From positions 1-44,247 of the forward strand of contig NZ_FRBC01000026.1 of NCBI RefSeq assembly GCF_900142515.1: a stretch of 44,247 nucleotides of DNA. Reading direction: 5' to 3'. The translations under genes and the position numbers were made by a program. The stretch comes from Pseudoselenomonas ruminantium. GTDB lineage: Bacteria; Bacillota; Negativicutes; Selenomonadales; Selenomonadaceae. The notes under the pieces were generated by a model. The model worked only from the letters and a program-made list of their open reading frames with translations, was not told the origin of the DNA and made no database searches. Positions 33,871 through 41,151 of the stretch are shown piece after piece. Numbering within the stretch: the stretch's first letter is position 1; every line of letters starts with the position of its first letter.

Positions 33871-34992
33871 ATGGACAAGTACACAATGGGCTTCAAATTC
33901 AGAATATACCCGAACCATGCCCAGCAAGAACGCATTAACCATACTCTGGGATGTTGCCGATTTGTGTTCAATCATTTTCTCGCCATCCGTAGAGATGAAT
34001 GGACTGCAAACCATAAGTCTGTAACCTACAATCAGACAAGTGCTATGCTGACGGACTTGAAAAAGTATAAGGAGTATAGCTGGCTGAAAGAGGTAGACAG
34101 CATGGCATTGCAGGAGTCTTTGAAGAATCTCGACACAGCATACCAGAATTTCTTCAAACACCAAGCAAAATACCCGCGCTTCAAATCCAAGCATAACCAT
34201 CGCCAATCCTACCGCACCAGGAATCAGAGCAAAGGCGTCCGTATCGTAGGGAATCGAATTAAACTGCCAAAAATCGGAACTGTGAAAATCAAGCAGAGCC
34301 GTGAATTTGACGGGCGAATCCTCAATGCTACAGTCGGCCGTAATGCTTCTGGCAAGTATTTTGTGTCTTTGTGCGTAGAATTGGACAGGGGAATTTTGCT
34401 CAAGACCAATGACGGCGGAGAAATAGGCATTGACGTGGGTTTAAAGGAGTTCTATTCAGACAGCAATGGAAATACTGTTGCCAATCCCAGAATCCTGCGG
34501 CGTCTGACTAGAAAGCTCGCGCGAGAACAAAGACGGCTTTCTCGAAAAATGCCAAGGTCTGTGAATAGGGATAAGGCTAGAAGCCGTGTTGCCAGAGTTC
34601 ATGAACGTATAGCTAATATCCGCAAGGATTTTCTACACAAAACATCTGCGGCATTGGTTAGACAGAACAAGACTATAGCCATAGAACACCTGCAAATCAA
34701 GAACATGATGAGAAACCACAAGTTAGCTCGTGCCATATCGGACGTAAGCTGGTCTGAGTTCTTCCGTCAGCTTGAGTATAAGGCAGAATTGCATGGCTCC
34801 GAAGTCTTGAAGGTAGATACGTTCTACCCGTCCAGTCAGACTTGCTCGAAATGCGGACACCAGAACGTGGAGACTAAAAATCTTGGTGTCAGAAAGTGGA
34901 TTTGCCCCGAATGTGGTTCGCATCATGACCGAGATACCAATGCTGCTGTAAATATACTGCGAAAGGCACTTGAACAAAAACAGGTTGCCTAA
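33871..34992 (+). CDS. tnpB: RNA-guided nuclease TnpB
   Basis: A 373-residue TnpB, ancestor-type relative of Cas12. The N-terminal KFRIYPNHAQQERI domain is followed by a RuvC nuclease with its three acidic residues: IGIDVGLKEF, IAIEHLQIKNM and the HDRDTNAAVNIL Asp. A zinc ribbon (CSKCG and CPECG) lies between the last two. It should use an RNA transcribed from the right end of the element to cleave the empty donor site. Nothing is truncated. It overlaps the start of that guide RNA at its 3' end. Confidence 0.94.
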   Translation: MDKYTMGFKFRIYPNHAQQERINHTLGCCRFVFNHFLAIRRDEWTANHKSVTYNQTSAMLTDLKKYKEYSWLKEVDSMALQESLKNLDTAYQNFFKHQAKYPRFKSKHNHRQSYRTRNQSKGVRIVGNRIKLPKIGTVKIKQSREFDGRILNATVGRNASGKYFVSLCVELDRGILLKTNDGGEIGIDVGLKEFYSDSNGNTVANPRILRRLTRKLAREQRRLSRKMPRSVNRDKARSRVARVHERIANIRKDFLHKTSAALVRQNKTIAIEHLQIKNMMRNHKLARAISDVSWSEFFRQLEYKAELHGSEVLKVDTFYPSSQTCSKCGHQNVETKNLGVRKWICPECGSHHDRDTNAAVNILRKALEQKQVA

Positions 34993-35121
34993 CATAAATC
35001 AGTACCGTGGGGCACACGGGAATTCACGCTTGGGGAGAACGTGTAAGTCAGTCTGGCTACGGTCAAACCGCAGTGTTCATCGAACCAAGAATCCCCTGCC
35101 TTTAGGCATGGGGAGTGTCAA
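34900..35121 (+). ncRNA. Candidate omega-RNA at the IS605 right end
   Basis: In this family the guide RNA is made from the tnpB 3' end and right end. Here the right end carries the hairpin at 35093-35113, and the RNA guide would begin just after the GTGTCAA at 35121. The scaffold limits are inference from family knowledge. Confidence 0.4.
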
Positions 35122-35150
35122 ATGTAAAATGCAAGTGTTTTAGTATGGAA

Positions 35151-35807
35151 TCAGCGAACGCGGCAGACAAATGCTTTGGTGCCAATTTGCACCTTGATTT
35201 TTAGCGCTTTGCCGTCATGAGCCATAGATGGGTCTACGTTCACAAGGTAGATGATGTTGTTGTTGGTCAATGGTTCCAGCAGGAAATGACGATCAAGGTA
35301 TTCATGGGATTTCTTGACCGGGAAGCATTTATATTCATAGCCGTTATCATAGATTACTGAAACATGAGGGGTAGTTTGCTCGTCAACCTGTTCTTTGGCC
35401 AGGCTTTTTACGTTTGCAGTGATCATGGCAAAGGTCTTGCCGTCATCGGCGGTATACCCGCTGAATCTGCCCTCGGCTTTGTTGCCGAAAGACAGTTCGT
35501 TGACGGTGATTTCAGCATTATGAGGAACACTGATGGGCTGTTTTAGGGAAAACGCCTGTGCGCCGGCGATCTTGCCTTCTGCCGTATTCTGCGTAGCTTC
35601 CTGATTTGGCTCGGCAATTGGTGCTTTGGATGCTTGCATGACATGGCGGGCGCTTAATATGCCGCCGCCCACAAATAAGAGGAAAAGGGCGAGTATGGAG
35701 GCGACAATCAGCTTGGTATGATTGCTTTGCCTCCCGATTTTGTGTCCACAATGGGCGCAGTAATTGACCTTTCGTTCCAGTTTTTTTCCGCATTTGCTAC
35801 ATTTCAT
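35151..35807 (-). CDS. Zinc-ribbon membrane-anchored protein
   Basis: A 218-residue protein. An N-terminal zinc ribbon (MKCSKCGKKL then YCAHCGHKIG, four Cys) is followed by one membrane helix (about 33-52). A linker rich in Ala, Gln and Glu leads to a beta-rich outer domain (about 85-215) resembling the DUF4352/immunoglobulin-like class: strands such as ITVNELSFG and IYLVNVDPS. It is probably a type II membrane protein with a cytosolic metal site. I do not know its function. A promoter (35858-35886) reads into it. It lies just past the IS605 right end and may be core chromosome. Confidence 0.8.
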   Translation of the reverse strand: MKCSKCGKKLERKVNYCAHCGHKIGRQSNHTKLIVASILALFLLFVGGGILSARHVMQASKAPIAEPNQEATQNTAEGKIAGAQAFSLKQPISVPHNAEITVNELSFGNKAEGRFSGYTADDGKTFAMITANVKSLAKEQVDEQTTPHVSVIYDNGYEYKCFPVKKSHEYLDRHFLLEPLTNNNIIYLVNVDPSMAHDGKALKIKVQIGTKAFVCRVR

Positions 35808-35857
35808 TCAACGAACAGCTCCTAAGATTATGATAAGATTTGTTGATAATATCATTC

Positions 35858-35886
35858 ATTATAACAAATGACCTATTTGAAGTAAA
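35858..35886 (-). promoter_or_regulatory. Promoter of the zinc-ribbon protein gene
   Basis: On the minus strand TTTACT (35886-35881) and a perfect TATAAT (35863-35858) are 17 bases apart, about 50 bases before the start codon. Confidence 0.7.
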
Positions 35887-35927
35887 TATAGTGCCGGATA
35901 AACCGATGATAATCTACTGGATGCTAT

Positions 35928-35961
35928 AAAAGACTGCTCCTTATGGAGCAGTTCTTTTTTT
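35928..35961 (+). terminator. Terminator-like hairpin with no obvious upstream gene
   Basis: GACTGCTCC-TTAT-GGAGCAGTT with flanking A and T runs forms a strong hairpin ending in seven T on the plus strand. The upstream plus-strand DNA holds no gene after the IS605 element. It may end a small RNA, attenuate the DUF1097 gene, or end minus-strand transcription (TCTTTTAT on that side). Confidence 0.7.
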
Positions 35962-36044
35962 GCAACGGGACTCATGTCCTTTTCAGAAACTTCGCATCTG
36001 CGTAAAATAATAATAAACAATATAAAATATATGGAGCGTGACTT

Positions 36045-36590
36045 ATGGAACAAGTAATTCGGGCAATAAAGGATATCAATCAGACGGATGTTGTAGTGGC
36101 GGCTGTTTCTGCTGTGGCTTGCCTGGGGGCATTGCTGGAACTGCCGGTATGGGCTGTGTTTATCGGCTGGGCCTGGTATCTGGCTATCGGAGCCAATGGC
36201 AAGGCGATAAAGGAAGGGACTGTTACCACTGTTGCATCTGGCATCATGGCACTCACGGCGGTGGTACTCACGGACGTTTTCGCCGGTTTCATGAGTGGGC
36301 TGCTTGCCAATATGCTGGCGGTCTTCATCATGATTCTGGTGCTGATGGTATCGCTGAAATTATCCTGCATCAAACATTCACTGGTAGGCTTCAATACGTT
36401 TTCCTGTGTTTTTGCCGGCTATTATTTAAGTGCCTTTCCTGTTCAGAGTGACTACTGGCTGAATCTTGGCTATGCTTTTGCCTATATTTGCGGCTCCAAT
36501 ATTCTGGGATTGGTAGTGGGTTGGCTGGCCCAGAAGTTGTGCAACTTCTCTCTGCGGCGCAAGGAATCGGCCAAGGAATTGACTGCGTAA
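36045..36590 (+). CDS. DUF1097 family inner-membrane protein
   Basis: A 181-residue polytopic membrane protein with about five hydrophobic helices (near 17-48, 63-80, 82-105, 115-130 and 140-165). It ends in a positively charged tail (LRRKESAKELTA). The arrangement and the ELPVWAVFIGWAWYL and GSNILGLVVGWL segments fit the DUF1097/YcdZ family, whose function is unknown. ATG 36045 follows GGAGCG. TATAAA near 36016 may be its -10. It seems to be a single gene. Confidence 0.75.
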   Translation: MEQVIRAIKDINQTDVVVAAVSAVACLGALLELPVWAVFIGWAWYLAIGANGKAIKEGTVTTVASGIMALTAVVLTDVFAGFMSGLLANMLAVFIMILVLMVSLKLSCIKHSLVGFNTFSCVFAGYYLSAFPVQSDYWLNLGYAFAYICGSNILGLVVGWLAQKLCNFSLRRKESAKELTA

Positions 36591-36697
36591 CAGGTTTTTG
36601 GATGTGCGGGTGAAGATTTCTGTGGTTCTGTGACATTGGTTACAGATTAATACCATGCTTTCTGTTAGAATTGCCTTCATTGATCATAGGGAGGTGA

Positions 36698-37012
36698 ATG
36701 GAATCGGAAAGGCATATCTTGCCTTATCATGTATGGATGAAAAGAAATTTGATCGTTATGATGTTACTGGCTGCTTTTGTCTGGGCACCATTAGCTGATT
36801 CTTGCCGTCAGGTAAGTGTCCTGCCAGCGAGGATGTTGGCGGTGGAGCTGGCGAATGCTTCTATATTCACGGTGTCTCAGGATTTTCCGGCACCGCCCCG
36901 GCGGGTGGCGATATTGCGCCGTCTGCAAAGAGAGCGGCGTAACATGCCGGAACGTACCTGGACAGACAATCGCGTAGCTGAATATGCTGTACGCCGTGAA
37001 ATCCGCATATAA
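36698..37012 (+). CDS. Small exported or membrane-anchored protein, unknown
   Basis: A 104-residue protein with a hydrophobic segment (about 19-31, LIVMMLLAAFVWAPLAD) that looks like a signal peptide, then an Arg-rich part (RRVAILRRLQRERR). AGGGAGG (36688-36694) lies just 3 bases before ATG 36698. ATG 36737, which gives MKRNLIVMM, looks like a more typical signal start but lacks a good ribosome site. I do not recognise a family. A shared terminator follows immediately. Reality of the gene is supported by the ribosome site, signal and terminator, not by homology. Confidence 0.55.
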   Translation: MESERHILPYHVWMKRNLIVMMLLAAFVWAPLADSCRQVSVLPARMLAVELANASIFTVSQDFPAPPRRVAILRRLQRERRNMPERTWTDNRVAEYAVRREIRI

Positions 37013-37013
37013 A

Positions 37014-37053
37014 AAAAGACAAGCTCTTGGAATCGGAGCTTGTCTTTTCTTTA
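37014..37053. terminator. Bidirectional terminator
   Basis: AAAAGACAAGCTC (37014-37026) pairs exactly with GAGCTTGTCTTTT (37036-37048) across a 9-base loop, between convergent genes. T runs follow on both strands. Confidence 0.9.
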
Positions 37054-37072
37054 TGTGTCCCTGACTTGTGTT

Positions 37073-37624
37073 TTATTCAGCGTCAAACAGTGGTAATGCT
37101 TCAAGGAAGATGATGTCCTTGCGTTTGGCTGCATCGCCTTCAGCAAGGACGCAAGCCTCGCCGATTACCTTGCCGCCAGCTTTTTCGGTGAGTTCGGTGA
37201 GTGCTTTCATGGAGCCGCCGGTGCTGATGACATCATCCAGCAGCAGGACATTCTTGCCCTTGAGACGGTCAACGTCCACGCCATCAAGGCAAAGCTTCTG
37301 CACGCCCTTGGTGGTGATGGAGATATCTTCCACCCAGACAGCATTTTCCATGTAAGCCTTGACGGATTTGCGGGCTACCACATAACGTTCCATGCCCAGT
37401 TCGCGGGCGAGATCGGCAGCCAGGGGGATACCCTTGGTTTCTGCCGTAAGGATTACGTCCGTTTCGGCTGGAATCTTCTTAGCCAATTCCTTGGCGCAGG
37501 CCAGTGTCAGATCCGGGTCGCCGAGCATGATGAAGCCCGCAATCGCCAATTTGTCCGTAACATTCAAAATGGGCAGCGAACGCTTGCAGCCAGCTACCGT
37601 CAGATCATAAAATCTATTTGCCAT
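37073..37624 (-). CDS. Purine-type phosphoribosyltransferase
   Basis: A 183-residue type I phosphoribosyltransferase. The PRPP loop is VLLLDDVISTGGS (about 125-137); AETKGIPLAADLARELG and YVVARKSVKAYM are also family-like. The closest pattern is adenine phosphoribosyltransferase (purine salvage, base + PRPP to nucleotide). The N-terminal 40 residues differ from standard Apt, so the base cannot be fixed and I give no symbol. It is a single gene, divergent from surE by 135 bases. No purine riboswitch is seen upstream. Confidence 0.8.
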   Translation of the reverse strand: MANRFYDLTVAGCKRSLPILNVTDKLAIAGFIMLGDPDLTLACAKELAKKIPAETDVILTAETKGIPLAADLARELGMERYVVARKSVKAYMENAVWVEDISITTKGVQKLCLDGVDVDRLKGKNVLLLDDVISTGGSMKALTELTEKAGGKVIGEACVLAEGDAAKRKDIIFLEALPLFDAE

Positions 37625-37759
37625 ACTATAATACTCCTCGCTTGAGAATTTTTACCCACCTATTATACGCTCTTTTTTCCGTCAGCGCAAATATTATTGT
37701 ACGAGAGTGGTAAAATTGTGTAAAATAGGGGGTAGTGCACGAACGGAGGAGGAAGATTT

Positions 37760-38515
37760 TTGCGTATTTTATTATCAAATGATGACGGTGTAAAAGCAGC
37801 TGGCCTTGAAGCATTAGTGCAGGCGTTGCATCAGGAACATGAAGTGATTGTGGCCGCACCCATGCAGCAGCAGAGCGGCATGAGCAATGCTCTGACCATT
37901 GGCAAGCCCATCGAAGTGGCGCGGGACAAAGCCTTGGAGGAAAAATACGGCATTGAGGCCTGGGCTGTTGGCGGTACGCCGGCAGATAGTGCCAAACTCT
38001 ATATTGAAGCCTTCATGACGGAAGACAAGCCGGTGGATCTGGTGATTTCCGGCATCAACCACGGGGCGAACCTTGCCACGGATATCATCTATTCAGGAAC
38101 GGTGGGCGCAGCTATGGAAGGGTATTTCCACGATATTCCTGCCTTTGCCTTGTCGCTGGATGCGGACAGCCGGTTGACTTATCAGGAAGCGGCGGAGATC
38201 TTTGCCCGGGATTTCCGGAAGTTGATGCCGGAGGAGGGCAGATGTTTCCTGTTCAATATGAATTTCCCGCTGTTCCTGAAGGATGATGTGCCGCAGTATG
38301 TCTTTGGCCGTCAGGGCAAGCGGGACTATCTCAATGCCTTTACGAAAGAAGAACGGGATGGCAGGGTATTTTATACCATGGCTGGGGAAATCTATGACCG
38401 GGACAAGGGCAATGCCACGGATATCTATGCCACCGAGCAAGGCTATATCTCCATCACGCCGCTGGTGACTGATTTGACAGACTATATGGAACTGGATAAA
38501 CGTCTGGAAAAATAA
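37760..38515 (+). CDS. surE: 5'/3'-nucleotidase SurE
   Basis: A 251-residue metal-dependent nucleotide phosphatase of stationary-phase survival. The signature LLSNDDGVKAAGL at the start holds the metal-binding DD pair. APMQQQSGMSNALT and ISGINHGANLATDIIYSGTVGAAMEG complete the site. It starts on TTG 37760 with GGAGGAGG (37745-37752) upstream. It leads a row of same-strand genes concerned with nucleosides and methyl-group turnover (ahcY, mtaD homologues), with a 77-base gap that may hold a further promoter. Confidence 0.94.
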   Translation: MRILLSNDDGVKAAGLEALVQALHQEHEVIVAAPMQQQSGMSNALTIGKPIEVARDKALEEKYGIEAWAVGGTPADSAKLYIEAFMTEDKPVDLVISGINHGANLATDIIYSGTVGAAMEGYFHDIPAFALSLDADSRLTYQEAAEIFARDFRKLMPEEGRCFLFNMNFPLFLKDDVPQYVFGRQGKRDYLNAFTKEERDGRVFYTMAGEIYDRDKGNATDIYATEQGYISITPLVTDLTDYMELDKRLEK

Positions 38516-38592
38516 GATGGCGGCAAGCGTGTTTTCATGTTACAATAAAGTTTGAGATTTTTGGCTTATATAGTAGTAGGGAGGGCATTACC

Positions 38593-39834
38593 ATGAAATC
38601 AATGATTCGCGATATTAAGCTGGCTCCATCCGGCCATGATAAAATCGAATGGGTAAAGAACTTTATGCCGGTCATGCGGGCGGTGGACGAAGAATTTTCC
38701 AAGACTAAGCCTTTTGCCGGAAAAAAGATGGTGATTACCCTGCATCTGGAGGCCAAGACTGCTTATATGGCAGAGGTATTCATGCATGCCGGGGCAGAAG
38801 TGGCCATCACGGGGAGCAATCCGCTTTCTACGCAGGATGATGTGGCTGCTGCTTTGGTGGAAGACGGTGTCCATGTCTTTGCCTGGCATGATTGCACGGA
38901 GGAGGAATACTTCCAGTTCATCGACGAAGCGCTGAAGATTGAGCCGGACTTCATCATCGATGATGGCGGTGATTTGGTACATGCCCTGCATACCACCCAT
39001 CGTGATTTGCTGCCGAAGATTGTCGGTGGTTCCGAGGAAACCACGACGGGGGTGCATCGCCTGCGTGGCCTGGCTCAGGAAGGCAAGCTGGAATTCCCCA
39101 TGATTGCCGCTAATGATGCTTATATGAAGTTCCTGTTCGATAACCGCTATGGTACGGGCCAGTCCACCTGGGATGGCATCATGCGGACTACGAACCTTGT
39201 AATTGCGGGCAAGACTGTGGTTATCGCTGGCTATGGCTGGTGCGGCAAGGGCGGCGCCATGCGTGCCCGGGGCCTCGGTGCTAATGTCGTGATTACGGAA
39301 GTTGACCCCATCAAGGCCATTGAAGCAGTTTTTGACGGTTTCCGGGTAATGCCTATGGATGAAGCTGCCAAGATTGGCGATATCTTCCTGACGCTGACCG
39401 GTGACAAGGATGTAATCGTCAAACGTCATTTCGAGTCCATGAAGGATGGTGCTATGCTGGCCAACTCCGGTCATTTCGACTGCGAAATCAACATCCCCGA
39501 ACTGGAAGGCCTCTCACAGTCCCGCCGCAGGGTGCGCAACAATATCGAGGAATTCCTGCAGCCGGATGGCCGCAAGATCTACCTGCTGGCAGAGGGCCGT
39601 CTTGTGAATCTGGCTGCTGGTGATGGTCACCCGGCCGAAATCATGGATCTGTCTTTCGGTGTACAGTTCTTCTCCATGATGCACTTGCTGGAACACGGCA
39701 AAGAGCTGGCCAAGGAGGTACATCTGATGCCGAATGAAGTCAATGTGAAATTGGCTGAGTTGAAATTGAAATCCTTAGGGCTGGCTATTGATGAGCTCAC
39801 GCCGGAACAACGGTCATATCTCAATTTGGAATAA
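38593..39834 (+). CDS. ahcY: S-adenosylhomocysteine (or S-inosylhomocysteine) hydrolase
   Basis: A 413-residue NAD-containing hydrolase. VVIAGYGWCGKGGAMRARGLG (split across about 212-232) is the NAD-binding fold, and DDGGDLVH and GGSEETTTGVHRL are active-site segments. The substrate-side segment reads HLEAKTA where classic enzymes have HMT(V/I)QTA. The C-terminus ends EQRSYLNLE, without the usual Lys...Tyr tail that completes the neighbouring NAD site. Both traits match the short Thermotoga/archaeal type. An MTA/SAH deaminase gene follows after 18 bases. The protein may therefore act on S-inosylhomocysteine; see findings. GGGAGGG lies before the ATG. Confidence 0.9.
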   Translation: MKSMIRDIKLAPSGHDKIEWVKNFMPVMRAVDEEFSKTKPFAGKKMVITLHLEAKTAYMAEVFMHAGAEVAITGSNPLSTQDDVAAALVEDGVHVFAWHDCTEEEYFQFIDEALKIEPDFIIDDGGDLVHALHTTHRDLLPKIVGGSEETTTGVHRLRGLAQEGKLEFPMIAANDAYMKFLFDNRYGTGQSTWDGIMRTTNLVIAGKTVVIAGYGWCGKGGAMRARGLGANVVITEVDPIKAIEAVFDGFRVMPMDEAAKIGDIFLTLTGDKDVIVKRHFESMKDGAMLANSGHFDCEINIPELEGLSQSRRRVRNNIEEFLQPDGRKIYLLAEGRLVNLAAGDGHPAEIMDLSFGVQFFSMMHLLEHGKELAKEVHLMPNEVNVKLAELKLKSLGLAIDELTPEQRSYLNLE

Positions 39835-39852
39835 ATAAGAGGAGGAGTATTT

Positions 39853-41133
39853 GTGAAAACTTTAATCAAAGACGTTTATGTGGTGCTGCCGGATGGTACG
39901 ACACCGCTGACCAATATCATGCTGGATGGCAACAAGATTGCTGCTATTGGAGAGGTGCCGGAGGATTTCCGTCCGGGTAAGATCATTGATGGCAAGAATC
40001 ATCTGGCTACGCCGGGCTTTGTCAATGCCCATACGCATACATCCATGACGCTGACCCGCAGTTATGCGGATGATATGGCTTTGATGGAATGGCTCAATGA
40101 CAAGGTCTGGCCAATAGAAGCTAAACTCAATGAAGAGGATATTTACTGGGGAGCTATGCTGGCCATGGTGGAAATGGTGCGTTCTGGTACCACCACATTT
40201 GCTGATATGTATGGGCCGTATATGAACCGGGTAGCCGAAGCAACGCTGGATGCCGGTATCCGTGGTGTGCTCTGCCGTGGTATCATCGGCGTGGCACCGG
40301 ACGGAGAGAAGAAGCTGCAGGAAAATGTGGAACTTTACAAGGAGTTCCATGGTGCCAATAATGGCCGTATCTCTGTAATGTTTGGCCCTCATGCTCCCTA
40401 TACCTGTCCGCCGGAATTCCTGAAAAAGGTATCCAAAGCGGCACAGGATTTAGGCGCAGGTATCCATATCCATATGCATGAGACGAGAACCGAGGTAGAG
40501 GATTCCCTCAAGCAGTATGGCAAGCGTCCTTTTGCCTGGGTGGAAGAAACGGGCATCTTTGACAATGACCATGTACTGGCTGCGCACTGCGTGCATCTGG
40601 ATGACAACGATATCGAAATCATCAAGAAACATAAGATCGCGGTTGCACATAACCCGGGCAGCAATATGAAACTGGCCAGCGGCTTTGCGCCGGTACCCCG
40701 TCTGCTCAAAGAAGGGGTAGTCACGGCTCTGGGCACGGACGGCGCTTCCTCCAACAACAATCTGGACATGCTGGAAGAGGTAAATCTGGCAGCTATGCTG
40801 CATAAAGTCAACGAGTACGACCCGCTGGCTGTTCCTGCATTTGAGGCCTTGAAGATGGGCACGGAATACGGTGCCAAGGCTGTAGGCATCGATAACCTGG
40901 GCCGTCTGGAAGCTGGGGCAAAGGCAGATATCACCCTTTGGGATATGAACAGTGCGGCCTGGTTCCCACGGAATAATCTCGTTTCCCTGCTGGTCTATGC
41001 CGCAAATTCCAGCTCCGTGGATACGGTTATCTGTGATGGTCAGGTCATCATGGAAAACAACGAGCTCAAGACGCTTGATGAAGAGCGTATCTTCTTCGAG
41101 GCCCAGCGCTGTGCTGAGCGCCTCACAAAGTAA
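39853..41133 (+). CDS. mtaD: 5-methylthioadenosine / S-adenosylhomocysteine deaminase
   Basis: A 426-residue amidohydrolase that deaminates SAH, MTA or related adenosines. Metal ligands are visible in VNAHTHTSMTL (about 57-67), HMHETRTE (about 203-210), LAAHCVHLD and the GTDGASSNNNLDM Asp. GFAPVPRLLKEGV is typical of the MtaD/SsnA-like group. It starts at GTG 39853 behind GGAGGAG. It is coupled by close spacing to the hydrolase gene before it and to ftsK 18 bases later. Product would be S-inosylhomocysteine from SAH. Confidence 0.9.
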   Translation: MKTLIKDVYVVLPDGTTPLTNIMLDGNKIAAIGEVPEDFRPGKIIDGKNHLATPGFVNAHTHTSMTLTRSYADDMALMEWLNDKVWPIEAKLNEEDIYWGAMLAMVEMVRSGTTTFADMYGPYMNRVAEATLDAGIRGVLCRGIIGVAPDGEKKLQENVELYKEFHGANNGRISVMFGPHAPYTCPPEFLKKVSKAAQDLGAGIHIHMHETRTEVEDSLKQYGKRPFAWVEETGIFDNDHVLAAHCVHLDDNDIEIIKKHKIAVAHNPGSNMKLASGFAPVPRLLKEGVVTALGTDGASSNNNLDMLEEVNLAAMLHKVNEYDPLAVPAFEALKMGTEYGAKAVGIDNLGRLEAGAKADITLWDMNSAAWFPRNNLVSLLVYAANSSSVDTVICDGQVIMENNELKTLDEERIFFEAQRCAERLTK

Positions 41134-41151
41134 CATGGTTGAGGTGATCCC

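Larger units (their letters stand above)
33325..35121 (+). mobile_element. IS605-type insertion sequence (tnpA + tnpB), apparently complete
   Basis: An IS200/IS605 element with both genes in the same direction. The left end has a subterminal hairpin (33325-33365) and a second hairpin (33367-33373 with 33395-33401) around the word AATTTACGTAGGTAATTGA. The right end has the typical hairpin CCCCTGCC-TTTA-GGCATGGGG (35093-35113) ending in GTGTCAA. Such elements have no inverted terminal repeats and make no target duplication, so exact ends are approximate. Both genes look intact. Confidence 0.85.

Noticed and set aside
38172-38183. TTGACTTATCAG in surE as a palindrome copy
   Set aside because: Two arms do not match well and it is isolated within conserved coding sequence.
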